Source of the DNA: Diphasiastrum complanatum
Taxonomy: Eukaryota; Streptophyta; Lycopodiopsida; Lycopodiales; Lycopodiaceae
Reading direction: 5' to 3'
Assembly (NCBI GenBank): GCA_029204225.1
Contig: CM055094.1
Span: forward strand, 4,762,063-4,826,062
DNA: 64,000 nucleotides
Position 1 is the first letter of the stretch, and the number at the start of each line of letters is the position of its first letter. A model generated the notes under the pieces. The model ran no database searches and was not told the DNA's origin. It saw only the letters and a list, made by a program, of their open reading frames with translations. Made by a program: the position numbers and the translations under genes. Positions 10,703 to 20,126 of this stretch are shown here, one piece after another.

Positions 10703-11619
10703 TGTTGTAAAGCTGACTCGGGTGCACCCAGCGTGCCCTGTAAGACTCAAAGGGGTGACACTCTCTAAGGTCCCAGAGCAAGTTAGAACGTCAAGGACTG
10801 AGCCTCCGACCTGTGGTGAGCCAATCAAGTAGTCACAAAGTCATGAGCTAGCTCTGGAGCTCGAGTCATGGCCTAGTCAGGAAAGCAAGTTGATTCGGCC
10901 GCCGGGACGGCTCCCGGAACCCATGTCCGGGAGCCAGACTGATTCTACCAGGCTTGCCAAGCTTAATCAGCAAAATAAAAACTAAGTCCTAAAAAGCGTG
11001 CTTTACCAGAAAGCACTATGTTTCAAACCAAAGGGGGTGCGCCGAATCACAGCAGAACTATAGGGGGAGTCCGGCAGACAGAAACTTGGGCAGCTCAACC
11101 AGCGCCAGGAATCCAGTCGCCAGGTCTCAGCTCCCTCTACCAGCATGAGCCAGGCACAATGCCCAGCACGTGTTGGTGGCCCCGAGATCGGTCAGTCTAT
11201 GTATGAATGTAACCTCTTCCAAATCTAATAAAGTTGATCCTTGGGGATGATTACCATTTCGGTTTCGCCTCCGGGACTGGTCCAAGTGGAAGGACCCTTA
11301 CTACAACCTTTTTGCGTCGTTGGTGCCTAAGGGTCCCTGTCATCGACATGGGGCTTGCCGCTATGCCAATTGGTCAGTTTGGCGACCACTATGTCCTGGG
11401 TTTCATGTGTGGCTTGTCTTTGCCTTTGGCTACCTTTTGGGGACGGATTCTGACTTGGCTTTCGGGTTGGTTAGGATTCCAGTTTTCTTAAGTCTGAATG
11501 GTTAAGTTTGTTACGTTTCTGAGTTGGCTTTTACGTAAGTGCATGATGGATGAATGTTAGACTTAAGCGCGTGCTGGGGAAACCGCTCAAGTCCCAACGC
11601 CCTTTGAGGCGCCGGCGCA
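10703..11619 (+). repeat. Gypsy 3' LTR
   Basis: Starts TGTTGTAAAGCTGAC after the polypurine tract. It shares in order with the LTRs at 20-27 kb: GTGCTTTACCAG, GGTGCGCCGAATC, ACTATAGGGG, a TCTCAGC(T/C)(C/T)CC block, ATGTAACCT and AATAAAGT (about 11227). Its end, near GGCGCA at 11618, corresponds to the GCTACA end of those LTRs. It is clearly more diverged from them than they are from each other. Confidence 0.65.
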
Positions 11620-11850
11620 ATAGGCATGCACCTGGTGCGCCAACTCTGTGGGCATGAAAAATTTAAAATCCATTTTGTGTAGCCACCCTACCTTTGGCTC
11701 ATCTTTTCGTTATCACACTTCATGTACTCGAGCTGGTCCAACATTATTGTGCTTTTACAAGTAGTAAAAGCATGTATGGCCTTCCATGATGCTTGTTACT
11801 TGTGTTTATGGACATGCAAAAATAAATTTAAAAATCTCACCAAAGTGCTT
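11620..11850. repeat. Foldback repeat, one arm only
   Basis: GGCATGCACCTGGTGCGCC, CCATTTTGTGTAGCCACC and the TTATCACACTTCATGTACTC tail with GTAAAAGCATGTATGGCC match one half of the 1.3-kb and 13.4-kb foldback units. It sits exactly after the LTR end. The tail runs on to CTCACCAAAGTGC at about 11838, the complement of the motif that starts the 13.2-kb copy. Confidence 0.65.
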
Positions 11851-11924
11851 AAAAAAAAAATGTATGTCAACCATAATAGCTAATTGTAATAGTTGTCTTA
11901 TTTTAGTTTTTTTGTTCGTGAAGA

Positions 11925-12059
11925 GCCGAACTGAAAGAACATGAAGATAAATTTGATGTGATTATTGGAGATCTAGCCGATCCAGTCGAAGGTGGTCCTT
12001 GCTATCAACCCTACACACAGTCTTTCTACGAGAACATTCTCAAGGCTTGCTCTTGGTGA
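11925..12059 (+). pseudogene. Captured exon fragment of thermospermine/spermidine synthase
   Basis: In frame from 11925 the translation reads AELKEHEDKFDVIIGDLADP and continues VEGGPCYQPYTQSFYENIL. This is the hallmark of the aminopropyltransferase family, closest in my memory to thermospermine synthase (ACAULIS5 type: FDVIIGDLADP then GGPCYQLYT). The Asp in GDLADP belongs to the substrate-binding region. A TGA lies two codons upstream in frame, and unrelated sequence and a stop follow after about 40 residues, so only one exon-sized piece remains. No other exon was found nearby. It sits among transposon debris and was probably captured or left behind. Confidence 0.7.
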
Positions 12060-12189
12060 TTTTACAATATCTTTCCTACTAAGTGATAACAACAACAACA
12101 ACATGGCAAGTTCCAGAGCTGGCAAACCCACTGCAGGTGCCGCAGGAGTCCTCATGGCCGGATGACTTCCTGAACCCACATCGCAAGAT

Positions 12190-12415
12190 AGATCAGACTG
12201 ATCTAAGAAATCAGCGGCCAACTACAGGTCGCAGCAATCAAACTCGCAGAAATTAAAGCAATCAGCCAGCCACACATCGCAATCAAACTCGCAGAGATCA
12301 GAGCAATCAAGCAGCCAGAGATGCAAGCAATCAATCTCTCAGAAATCATAGCTATCAGCCAGCTCCAATAGCAGCAATCAAACTCTAATAAATCAAAGCA
12401 ATTGGCGAGATACCC
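12190..12415. repeat. Degenerate 45-48 bp tandem repeat
   Basis: The unit begins GCAATCAAACTCGCAGAAAT and recurs at 12234, 12279, 12327 and 12374, with a partial copy before the first. Copies are imperfect. Confidence 0.7.
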
Positions 12416-12840
12416 ATCGACCTCCTGCTACTCATGATTTTACAACCAGCAACGGTGGATCAGATGCTGGTCTACAAAAGAATATAAAATGGAGGAACCC
12501 AAGCACAAGATTGAGACAACATAGGTTCAATAAGATCTGGCTTCCCGGAAACAAAATTAGACTAGCAGTACAAAAACCGAGTAGTATCCGGTAGTAATAA
12601 CAAAGAAAGACAAGAGTAAGATAATAACTCTCCGCTTACGGCATCCTGTTACCATTTCACTTTCTCTGTCTAGGACGAGAACGAGAACGATAGCATGATC
12701 AACCTTTGATCATGAGAGAATGGAAAGGACGGGCAGAGCAGAACAAATAAAAATATTGAAGGGCAATTACAATGAGTAATCCAAATCTTTGTTCTCTGTA
12801 GATGCGTTTGTAGACTCGTTTTTATTTGTGGGTTGTTCTT
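12416..12840. other. Unassigned intergenic DNA
   Basis: No coding signal or repeat recognised. Confidence 0.4.
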
Positions 12841-13190
12841 GCGACCCTCTGCCCTCGCGATTTACAGAGATTCAGGCGGTAGTGATTATGCCCTAGCGAT
12901 AGTAATTTAGCTCCGATCTATAGGCAGTTTGTGACAGAGGCATCTGTGGAAGAGCTATATCCTCAGTTTGTTCTACGGGCAATGCGATCTATAGGCTATT
13001 CTATCTGCTCTCGCGACCCTCTGCCCTCACGATTTACAGAGATTCAGGCAGTTCTTGATAGTGGTTTAGCTGCAGTCGCTAATCTACAAGGAGTCTTGGA
13101 CATATATTCATCACATCTGCAGTTTTCATCCTCAAGAGTTTTAGCCACATCATTGGTTTGTCATCTGTCTAGTAGTTCACTTTTTTATGC
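12841..13190. repeat. 172-bp local tandem duplication
   Basis: GCGACCCTCTGCCCTCGCGA at 12841 recurs (one base changed) at 13013, and the following TTTACAGAGATTCAGGC is shared. GATCTATAGGC also appears in both units. A 91-codon open frame over it (12931-13206) has no recognisable domain and is probably chance. Confidence 0.6.
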
Positions 13191-13214
13191 AACTTGGGTC
13201 CTGTAGTTTTTTAT

Positions 13215-13745
13215 GCACTTTGGTGAGAATTTTTTTTTTCATGCCCACAAAGCCGACGCACTTGGTTTGCCGGCTTTGTGGGCATGCAAACAAAAAAAAA
13301 TTATGCACTTTGGTGAGATTTATTTATCTATGTTTGCTTCTCCATAAACACAAGTAACATGCATCCTGATAGGCCATACGCGGCTTTTACTAGTGAAAGC
13401 TCAAAAATGTTGGATCAATTCGAGTACATGAGGTGTGATAATGAAAAGAGGACCCAAAAGCACGTTGACTACACAAAATGGGTTTTTTTTTGCATGGCGC
13501 CCACGGAGCCGACAAATCAGGTGCCCACAGAGCCGGCAAACCAGGTGTGCCGGCTCCGTGGGCACCATGCAAAAAAAAACCCATTTTGTGTAGTCAACCT
13601 ACTTTTGGCTCCTCTTTTGTTATCACACTTCATGACATACTTGAACCAGTCCAACATTATTTTGCTTTCACAAGTACTAAAAGCATGTATGGCCTATCAA
13701 TAAAGACAAAAAAGATTGATCATGAATTGATTCAGAACTTAAATG
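13215..13745. repeat. Foldback/MITE cluster (two nested inverted repeats)
   Basis: The first inverted repeat is at 13220-13320: GCACTTTGGTGAGA on both sides and GCCCACAAAGCCG against CGGCTTTGTGGGC. The second spans about 13368-13699: TAGGCCATAC...AAGC, CAAAAGCACGTTGACTACAC and AAAATGGG face their complements at 13565-13699. Its centre is a GGCGCCCACGGAGCCG / CGGCTCCGTGGGC hairpin. It is the most complete member of the family also at 1.3, 1.6 and 11.6 kb. Confidence 0.7.
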
Positions 13746-14123
13746 ATGCGGTATCAGATGTCTGAAAGGGAGGTAGTCTAAAAATTTCCAAGTTTCAACA
13801 TTCCACAAATGGAATAATGTTGGGAACCATAGTCTGTTTCACATGAGTGGTCACAAGGTAAGCTAGTTAGAATTAGCATTTCTCTCTAAGACTTAAAGAA
13901 CCTCACATGGGACACATGTTTATCAAAAGAGTCTAGAAGAAGGTTCAAAAGGTGCATAGGAACTATTTGATACAACATGTAGAGTTATAGTGTAGACCAC
14001 CTACAATCTAGGCCAAGACTAAATGTATAAGCCTCCACATTCCAAAAGCTAGTCAACTTACTCACAAATTTGCTTAGACATGTTTGCTACAGATGCATTA
14101 TTCAAGTGACCAGATCCATGATG
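13746..14123. other. Probable Copia LTR-like or flanking DNA, unassigned
   Basis: No coding match. It contains GGGAACCATAGTCTG and GGTCACAAGGTAAG stretches but no convincing LTR ends or polypurine tract next to the Copia protease fragment that follows. Confidence 0.3.
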
Positions 14124-14820
14124 TTAAAGAAATTCTTTATTGATGTGAACAAAAGTATTTAGGGATTGATTCATAGAAGAATAATAGTGACTCAGTCTGT
14201 ATAAGTATCCATGTCTCTTTCCAAGTGCAAGAATCTTATTTGTCCTATCAACAACTCTGCATGGACAAAATTCAAATTTTACTCTATGTCCTAGATCAAT
14301 AATTCTGCTGACAAATAACAAATTTGTAAATTGATTTAGTACATAAAAGACTTTAGAGAGTAGTTTGAGTTGATAATTGTGGAAGCTTAATTTTATAGTG
14401 GCTTCACCTTCGATAGCATGTGGGCTATTTTTGTCAAGGTGGACATACTTTTTGGTATTGTAAGACGTATATGACTGAAAACAATCAATATAGTTGGTCA
14501 TGTGCTGAGTGGCTCTGGAATCAAACCAAGCACTGTCGTCTGATGTCTTGTAAAGGTTGATCATTAGTGCATCTTCATCGACTTCTTGAATGGGGGCATG
14601 AGATATCCGATTGCTTCTTGTTGTTGTTCTTGGCTTTCAATATCCTACACTTTTTGTAATTGGTGCGCTTGCAATACTTGCAAAACATCTTCTTCTTTGT
14701 TTGTGAATTCGATGACTGCTCTTGACTCAAACTTAGTCCTCATATTTGCAAATGAGCCAAAAGATCCCATAAGTGATGATTATTGCCTACTTATAACCAA
14801 TGCCCTAACTTAACTAAATA
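14124..14820 (-). pseudogene. Copia gag end, protease and pre-integrase fragment
   Basis: 14564-14124 is open for 146 codons. It contains WFDSRATQHMT, the Copia protease active site with the third position Gly changed to Arg (DSGA to DSRA). Then come NLLFVSRIIDLGHRVKFE and KILALGKRHGYLYRL, the gag-pre-integrase region. Upstream, in broken frame, 14700-14600 gives CKYCKRTNYKKC, a damaged zinc knuckle that has lost its His spacing. It differs from the Copia lineage at 2.6-8.4 and 58-64 kb. Confidence 0.7.
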
Positions 14821-15279
14821 TAACTATCTTGAGGAACATTTAGCTTTATTAAATGTATTTGGGCCCTTCTTGGCCTATTATCTTTATTTAAAAACTTTGA
14901 CAGGTGTAAAGAGAGAAACACCTTATTTTTAATAATTTCTTTTGGGCGCAACAAAACTGACATTGGATATTTTAATTTCATTTATGAGCGCTTATGTACT
15001 AGCAGTATTGGACACATCGGCCTGTGGCACTTCACTGTTAAATAATTCATGAGAGAATACCCAAGGAATAAGCCTGCAAGAACCCTTAAAAGGAGACAAT
15101 GGAGGTAAACCACCTAACAAAGAAGAAGCCAAAGAGCAGTCCACTTATATAGCTTATAGAAGCCTATGCATGATGCCATAAAGCCCTGATATTGCTCGCA
15201 CTCTAGGTCCAATTGATAGTGTCTTTGTATGAATGCAACTGTCACATATTATGTGTAGCTCACAATGTCACTATGTGGG
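14821..15279. other. Unassigned DNA between Copia fragments
   Basis: No gene or repeat recognised. Confidence 0.35.
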
Positions 15280-15736
15280 AGGAGGCTATCTGAAATATAG
15301 AGTCACGTTGTGATATACTCTGATTCAGTAGAAGATAAAGCTATCGAAGTCTGCTTATGACTGTTCCATGAAATAGGACCGTTGTTGAGGAAGAATGTAA
15401 ATCAAGAAGTGGATTTATGAGTGTCTACTTGCATCTAAATAACCACTGAGAATATTGAGTTTGTTGTTGTCGATTGTTCCATAACATATGCAAAAGTCCA
15501 TCGATAGTAGCTCAAATATATCTCAAAACTCTAATAAGAGCCTTCCAATGTGTAATACTAGGATTAGTCATAAACTGACTTAGGGAGCTGACTGCAAAAA
15601 CTATGTCTGGTCTGGTATAGATCATCGCATACATAATAGATCCTATTAACGAATGATAATGATACTCACGCATTTGCTCCTCCTCTTCAATTGTTTGAGG
15701 ACATTGGTCCTTTGACATCTTGAGTCCTGGGACCAT
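15280..15736 (-). pseudogene. Copia RT end / RNase H fragment
   Basis: 15736-15512 reads EYHYHSLIGSIMYAMIYTRP, then DIVFAVSSLSQFM. The RNase H part follows in broken frame, with ISWNSHKQTSIALSSTESEY near 15300-15360. The Asp in the SGYLDAD-like stretch and the Glu in STESEY are visible. It lies upstream (on the minus strand) of the protease fragment at 14.1-14.8 kb, the wrong order for one element, so the two pieces are separate or rearranged. Confidence 0.65.
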
Positions 15737-16700
15737 CGTTATGAATTACATAACTAGCCTTGAGTGAAATTTCAAGATGTGACTAATAACATTAACTCTG
15801 GAGGGCCTAAATACCCATGTCAAAGATTATTTCAAATTCTCGTAACTGGAAACATGGATATAACATTCTTCCCCCCTTGAACGACTTTGTTTTTTCTCAA
15901 AAGTAGAAATTAGGGAAGCTATTTTATACACTTTTGTCTATATCCCAAAAATCATTATCGTCAATCTGATTAAGCACTTAGAGATAGAATGGTTTTCCAA
16001 TTGTTAATCTCTAATTTTGAGTAATTTTCTTGGATCCTAGAGGTACACTAGATCATAAATCCTCCAAGTGGGTTCCATCCTCTCCACTCCAAATGTATCA
16101 CTTTCATCTAAACTCAATTCACAATGATTTACAAAAACCATTGTTGAATTGTCACCTTACCTTATATATCAAGTCTAGGAGCTAAAGAAACCAATATAAT
16201 CATAGTCCAAAAATATATGATTGATAAGACTCCAATAGATGTAAAGGTGAATGTGGGTGATACCACCATCCGGAAAAGCCGATAAAGTGTACGAACGGAA
16301 ATCGACATCTTTTTTCAAAAATCGAGTTTTTGGACTTTTAGAAAAATGATCACTCTTTTTTAATGCATGGAGCAATTTTATGTTTATTGTTTTCATATGC
16401 AGGAAATTTGTGTGTACTAAAGTAAATTTGTGTGTAAATTTGAGTTAATAAAGTAATCTATTGACCTAAATTTCTAGTATTTTGCCATCAATTTGAGACG
16501 GAGGATCTAGATGGCAAAAATTTCCAAAAGCAAACAACAGTTTCCAAAAAATTGCAAGCAAAATATAAGGGATTTAAATCTCTTTACACTGCCACCATCT
16601 CCTTTCATGCTATTATTTCTTCTTAGATCTAAGCTCTTGGATCGATGGGAGCCACCATTGTTACTGCAGCAAAATAAGCTCGTGGTGATGCTCTAAAAAG
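15737..16700. other. AT-rich intergenic DNA
   Basis: No supported gene. Short frames here have no recognisable content. Confidence 0.4.
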
Positions 16701-16710
16701 TCAACATAAA

Positions 16711-16719
16711 TTTATATAC
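16711..16719 (+). promoter_or_regulatory. TATA-like box of the 17.6-kb gene
   Basis: TTTATATAC lies about 30 bases before the duplicated segment that I take as the first exon. The assignment rests on position only. Confidence 0.35.
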
Positions 16720-16742
16720 AAAATATGTTCAAAGTAGAAAGA

Positions 16743-16962
16743 GAAAGCGTCGTCTGTGCCCCTTGGCCTCAATAAATCTCGATACGCCGTCGTCTCTTTT
16801 CGACAGATTTCAGAGCGCGCGTTGTTTCGCAGGTATTGTCTTGTATTGCGTTGAAAGCGTCGTCTGTGCCCCTTGGCCTCAATAAATCTCGATACGCCGT
16901 CGTCTCTTTTCGACAGATTTCAGAGCGCGCGTTGTTTCGCAGGTATTGTCTTGTATTGCGTT
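16743..16962 (+). repeat. Perfect 110-bp tandem duplication in the presumed first exon
   Basis: GAAAGCGTCGTCTGTGCCCC at 16743 recurs at 16853, and the two 110-base units look identical base for base, except that the second runs into new sequence at its last few bases. Each contains a candidate 5' splice donor, TTCGCAG/GTATTG. The segment is GC-richer than its surroundings and lies between a TATA-like box and the coding exon at 17612, so it probably forms 5' UTR. Confidence 0.85.
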
Positions 16963-17611
16963 TTCCTTTGGATCGTAATAAGCAATGGAAGGATTCTCTG
17001 TACCTGCCAAATGCTTACTCTTTCACACTCTGTCTTTGGATCAGGCTTTTTCCGACCATTAAACTTGAAGCATAATATTTTCCTAGCAGCAAGATCTGTG
17101 CTGGCTATGCTTAGTTTCCGTTATCTGCTTTCCGTAGTTTGATTTGGAGGAAATTGTCTACATAATGAAGAATATTAACGCAGCCTAGTATTCTCGCCTT
17201 GAAATTGAATCACGATACTCTTCTAGCAGCAAGATCTGTCTCCTAGCTGATGCTCAGTTTCAATAATTGTCTTTTTATAGTTTAGTTTCGAGGAAAATAT
17301 CTATAAATTGAAGATTAGTACCTTGCTCCATCTATGGATTAAGAGTTTTCAAAGTTTTGATCTAATATGCAAAGCTTATTTTACACCAGATCTGAACATA
17401 TATCCTTAATAGCTTTGTAGTAGATTAAGATAAATCAAAGTTTTGATCTAAGGCTGAGCTTATTTCACACATCAGATCTGACCATATATCAATAGGTAGG
17501 CTTGCAATCATCCAGGTGCTTTCAGGTAGCTGTTGTCGCTAAAGATACCGAGTACAACAACTTTTTTAACGCAGTCGTGTTTTAAACTGACAGGACATTT
17601 CGTGGTCTGAA

Positions 17612-17911
17612 ATGTGGCGCAATAAGAAGACCGAGATTTTTAATAACACAGAGCATTCCATAGTTCTCATGGAAATGGATAGATTGGTATGGGGAAAGGA
17701 GCGGCTGCTGTTAAAGAAAGGGGAATCAGGTGAAATCTCGATAAAAAATGATCAGACCTACTTTCAACTAGGCGTTCTAGTGAGATCCAATGATCGTGAT
17801 GAGAAAACGCAGCTATATATTGATCAAGAGGAGCTTTCCGACTATAAACGCATCATCATTTCCTTTGACGCAGAACAAAAAAACTTTCAAGTCACAAGGG
17901 AGCCTTCTTGA
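17612..17911 (+). CDS. Small plant protein, 99 residues, unidentified (DUF7748-like pattern)
   Basis: An intact frame starting MWRNKKTEIFNNTEHSIVLM, with GKERLLLKKGESGEISI in the middle and an acidic end. The pattern (N-x-T-x-x-x-I near the start, GKE...L..GES.EI, a TY pair, then EELSDYKRIIISF) recalls a small beta-rich family of plant proteins that I know as DUF7748; that link is from memory and unproven. No signal peptide or membrane segment is seen, so it is probably cytosolic. A likely acceptor, GACAG/GAC, lies at about 17592, 18 bases before the ATG, suggesting an intron back to the duplicated exon at 16.7-17.0 kb. AATAAA follows at 18095. Codon use and intactness contrast with the dead elements around it. 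Confidence 0.55.
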   Translation: MWRNKKTEIFNNTEHSIVLMEMDRLVWGKERLLLKKGESGEISIKNDQTYFQLGVLVRSNDRDEKTQLYIDQEELSDYKRIIISFDAEQKNFQVTREPS

Positions 17912-18094
17912 ACACCATTTCCTAGATTGGAAAGAATTCTGCAGGCTTATCTGAAATCGACTGATTCCGAGAAATCTTAAAAGACTCATGTTAATTCAAT
18001 TCTTAGGCACTCCGTTATGTGTATATGAGTTTTGCTCTGCAGCCTGCAGCAATATGGTATGTGGATGTGAACGTCGTGGCATTTATACACCGTT

Positions 18095-18100
18095 AATAAA
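18095..18100 (+). terminator. Polyadenylation signal AATAAA
   Basis: AATAAA 184 bases after the stop codon of the 99-residue gene. A suitable distance, but not otherwise supported. Confidence 0.4.
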
Positions 18101-18592
18101 AGTGATAGTTCTTTTGCATAGATCAGAAACTTGTGCATCTGATTCATCCCCACAGGATGCAAAAAATTGAAGAAATGTACTTTGTTTCTAAAATTATTTT
18201 TCCTATATGACCTAAAAACGTGGAATGGTGTTAGATTGTGGAGGGAATGCATCTTTTTGGTTTCTTTTTTTCTCTTGGTCTTTTGGTTGCCTATCCATAA
18301 GTGATGCTTTTAACAATGTCATATGTGCCTTAGTAAACTTTGTACTATCATAAGTAGTGAATGTTTTTCCTATGCCAACTCCTTTTTCTTATAAGTTATG
18401 ACATGGAATATTCAATGGTTCAGATTAAATCAAGTGTTCACACACATAGTATACTTGTAACATTAATCCTACATTAACCCTACATAAAGCAATGACTATG
18501 CCTACAAGTTAACATCAACTAGCCTGTCTATCTACTAGCAGTCGTATGCTAAGCGAGCCTAATCCTTATTTCAAATTTTGAATGTTCACAAG
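18101..18592. other. Intergenic DNA
   Basis: No gene or repeat recognised. Confidence 0.4.
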
Positions 18593-18616
18593 TTTCTCTC
18601 TCTCTCTCTCTCCCTC

Positions 18617-18681
<65 letters not shown>

Positions 18682-18682
18682 G
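18593..18682. repeat. (CT)n microsatellite
   Basis: About 90 bases of CT with a few interruptions (CCCTCCCC at 18611, TCTATC at 18666). Confidence 0.95.
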
Positions 18683-18784
18683 CTCATTCTGTATACTCAA
18701 CAAACATTCTATTTTTTTCATTTCTGTTCAGCTTATCTGAAGCTTTCACACACTATTTTGCATGTCCTACATTATCATTACATC

Positions 18785-20090
18785 ATCCATTATGGCCTCC
18801 AGTCAATCAAGGAAGCCCAAGAATCAACTGGCTTCCATTGTTGCACACGTCAAAGATTTCAATGACCATTGGGTGCCTCATACATTCTCAACTTTTAAGT
18901 GGGTTTACATGCAACCCTCGGGCAAAGAAACTCACAAGGTTGCAAAGAGAAAGCGAAACAACCAAAACTACCATTGGAAAGGAAGAATCCACGATTTCAA
19001 GATCGACCACAAAACGGCGAATATCTTGCAAAAGTGCGACATGTATACATGCATCGAGATATTTTATTGGACGTGGCTATTGCTGATAGAACCATACAGT
19101 CATATTGTAGGTCTCACCTCTTTTATTCTTGTGTTAATTATTATGTTTTAATTATTATTATGTCTTTGTAATTGATAATAATGTTGCATTAATGTCTGGT
19201 GCAGATAAAATGTGAAGTACTTCACTGAAAAATTCTCCGCCATACACGCCAAATATGGAGAACTGATATATGGTGGGTTGACATCCTTTGCCCTGATCAA
19301 AATGGGCATTTTCTTTTACGATCACATGTACGAAGTTCCAAAAAAAAATTTCGACTAGGGCAAATTAGCACCAATTTCTGAGCCTACAATCGATTCTCAT
19401 GAGTGGCCATTGACCAATTGACTATTGAATTAACGAAGAGACAACTTCCAAAGAGATTATTGGGAATATGAAACCAACATTCGGATCCAAATGAACATCT
19501 ACGTCCCAATCACTGTATTTGTTGCCATATTTAGAAAAACAAACACTATGTGGGCTTGGAAAGCAATAGAATCATCATTCGGATAACATATTTGTCGCAC
19601 AAATGAATAGAGATCCCAGAGTGACAGCATTACTCCATCGGGATGCACTAGCCGCACTCGATGACAGAGAGAGACAGGAGACCAAAAGCAAGAGTAGGAG
19701 TCCTAGCCCAAGAGGCACTCATCTTCAAGGCGGCCACTCAGCTTCAAGCCGACCAATCAGCTTCAATCCGGCCACTCAACTTCAAGCTGAGGAAGAAATG
19801 TTCCAAACACCAGCAGGGCAGTAGGAGGAGGAGCAAGAGCAGCAACAACAACAACAAGAGAGGAGCAGCAGCAAAGAAGCCCTTCCCCGACGCCAACCAA
19901 ACGGGAACAAACAATGCAATTCCTAGACCAAGCTTGAGCTTGCGGCATCGGGTCCATTGCCGACATTGAATGATGTCTTCTTCGACCCGTTTCCACTAGC
20001 AACAGAGATGAACACAGTGAACTTAAACATATTAGGTGACACCACACCCATTGTGTCACCTCCAAGTTAGGGGCCAGAGATAGGTCCGAT
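18785..20090 (+). pseudogene. Unidentified decayed gene, possibly with introns
   Basis: Several plus-strand pieces look coding but do not join. 18790-19105: basic, Lys/Arg-rich, reading YLAKVRHVYMHRDILLDVAI near its end. A likely intron ends TCTGGTGCAG at 19204. 19211-19360 reads KYFTEKFSAIHAKYGELIYG, then MGIFFYDHMYEVP. About 19440-19590 contains QMNIYVPITVFVAIFRK and TMWAWKAIESSFG. 19603-19990 is Arg/Ser/Gln-rich, then reads LPTLNDVFFDPFPLATEMN. I do not recognise the family. The mixture of a basic Ser-rich tail and hydrophobic core could fit a transposon or viral structural protein, but that is a guess. Stops interrupt every piece. Confidence 0.35.
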
Positions 20091-20126
20091 GATGTCATTG
20101 TTGGTGAACGGTTCTGATCAGGGCCC

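Noticed and set aside
12931-13206. 91-codon frame as a gene
   Set aside because: It lies across a local 172-bp duplication and shows no recognised family. The duplication alone explains the open frame.
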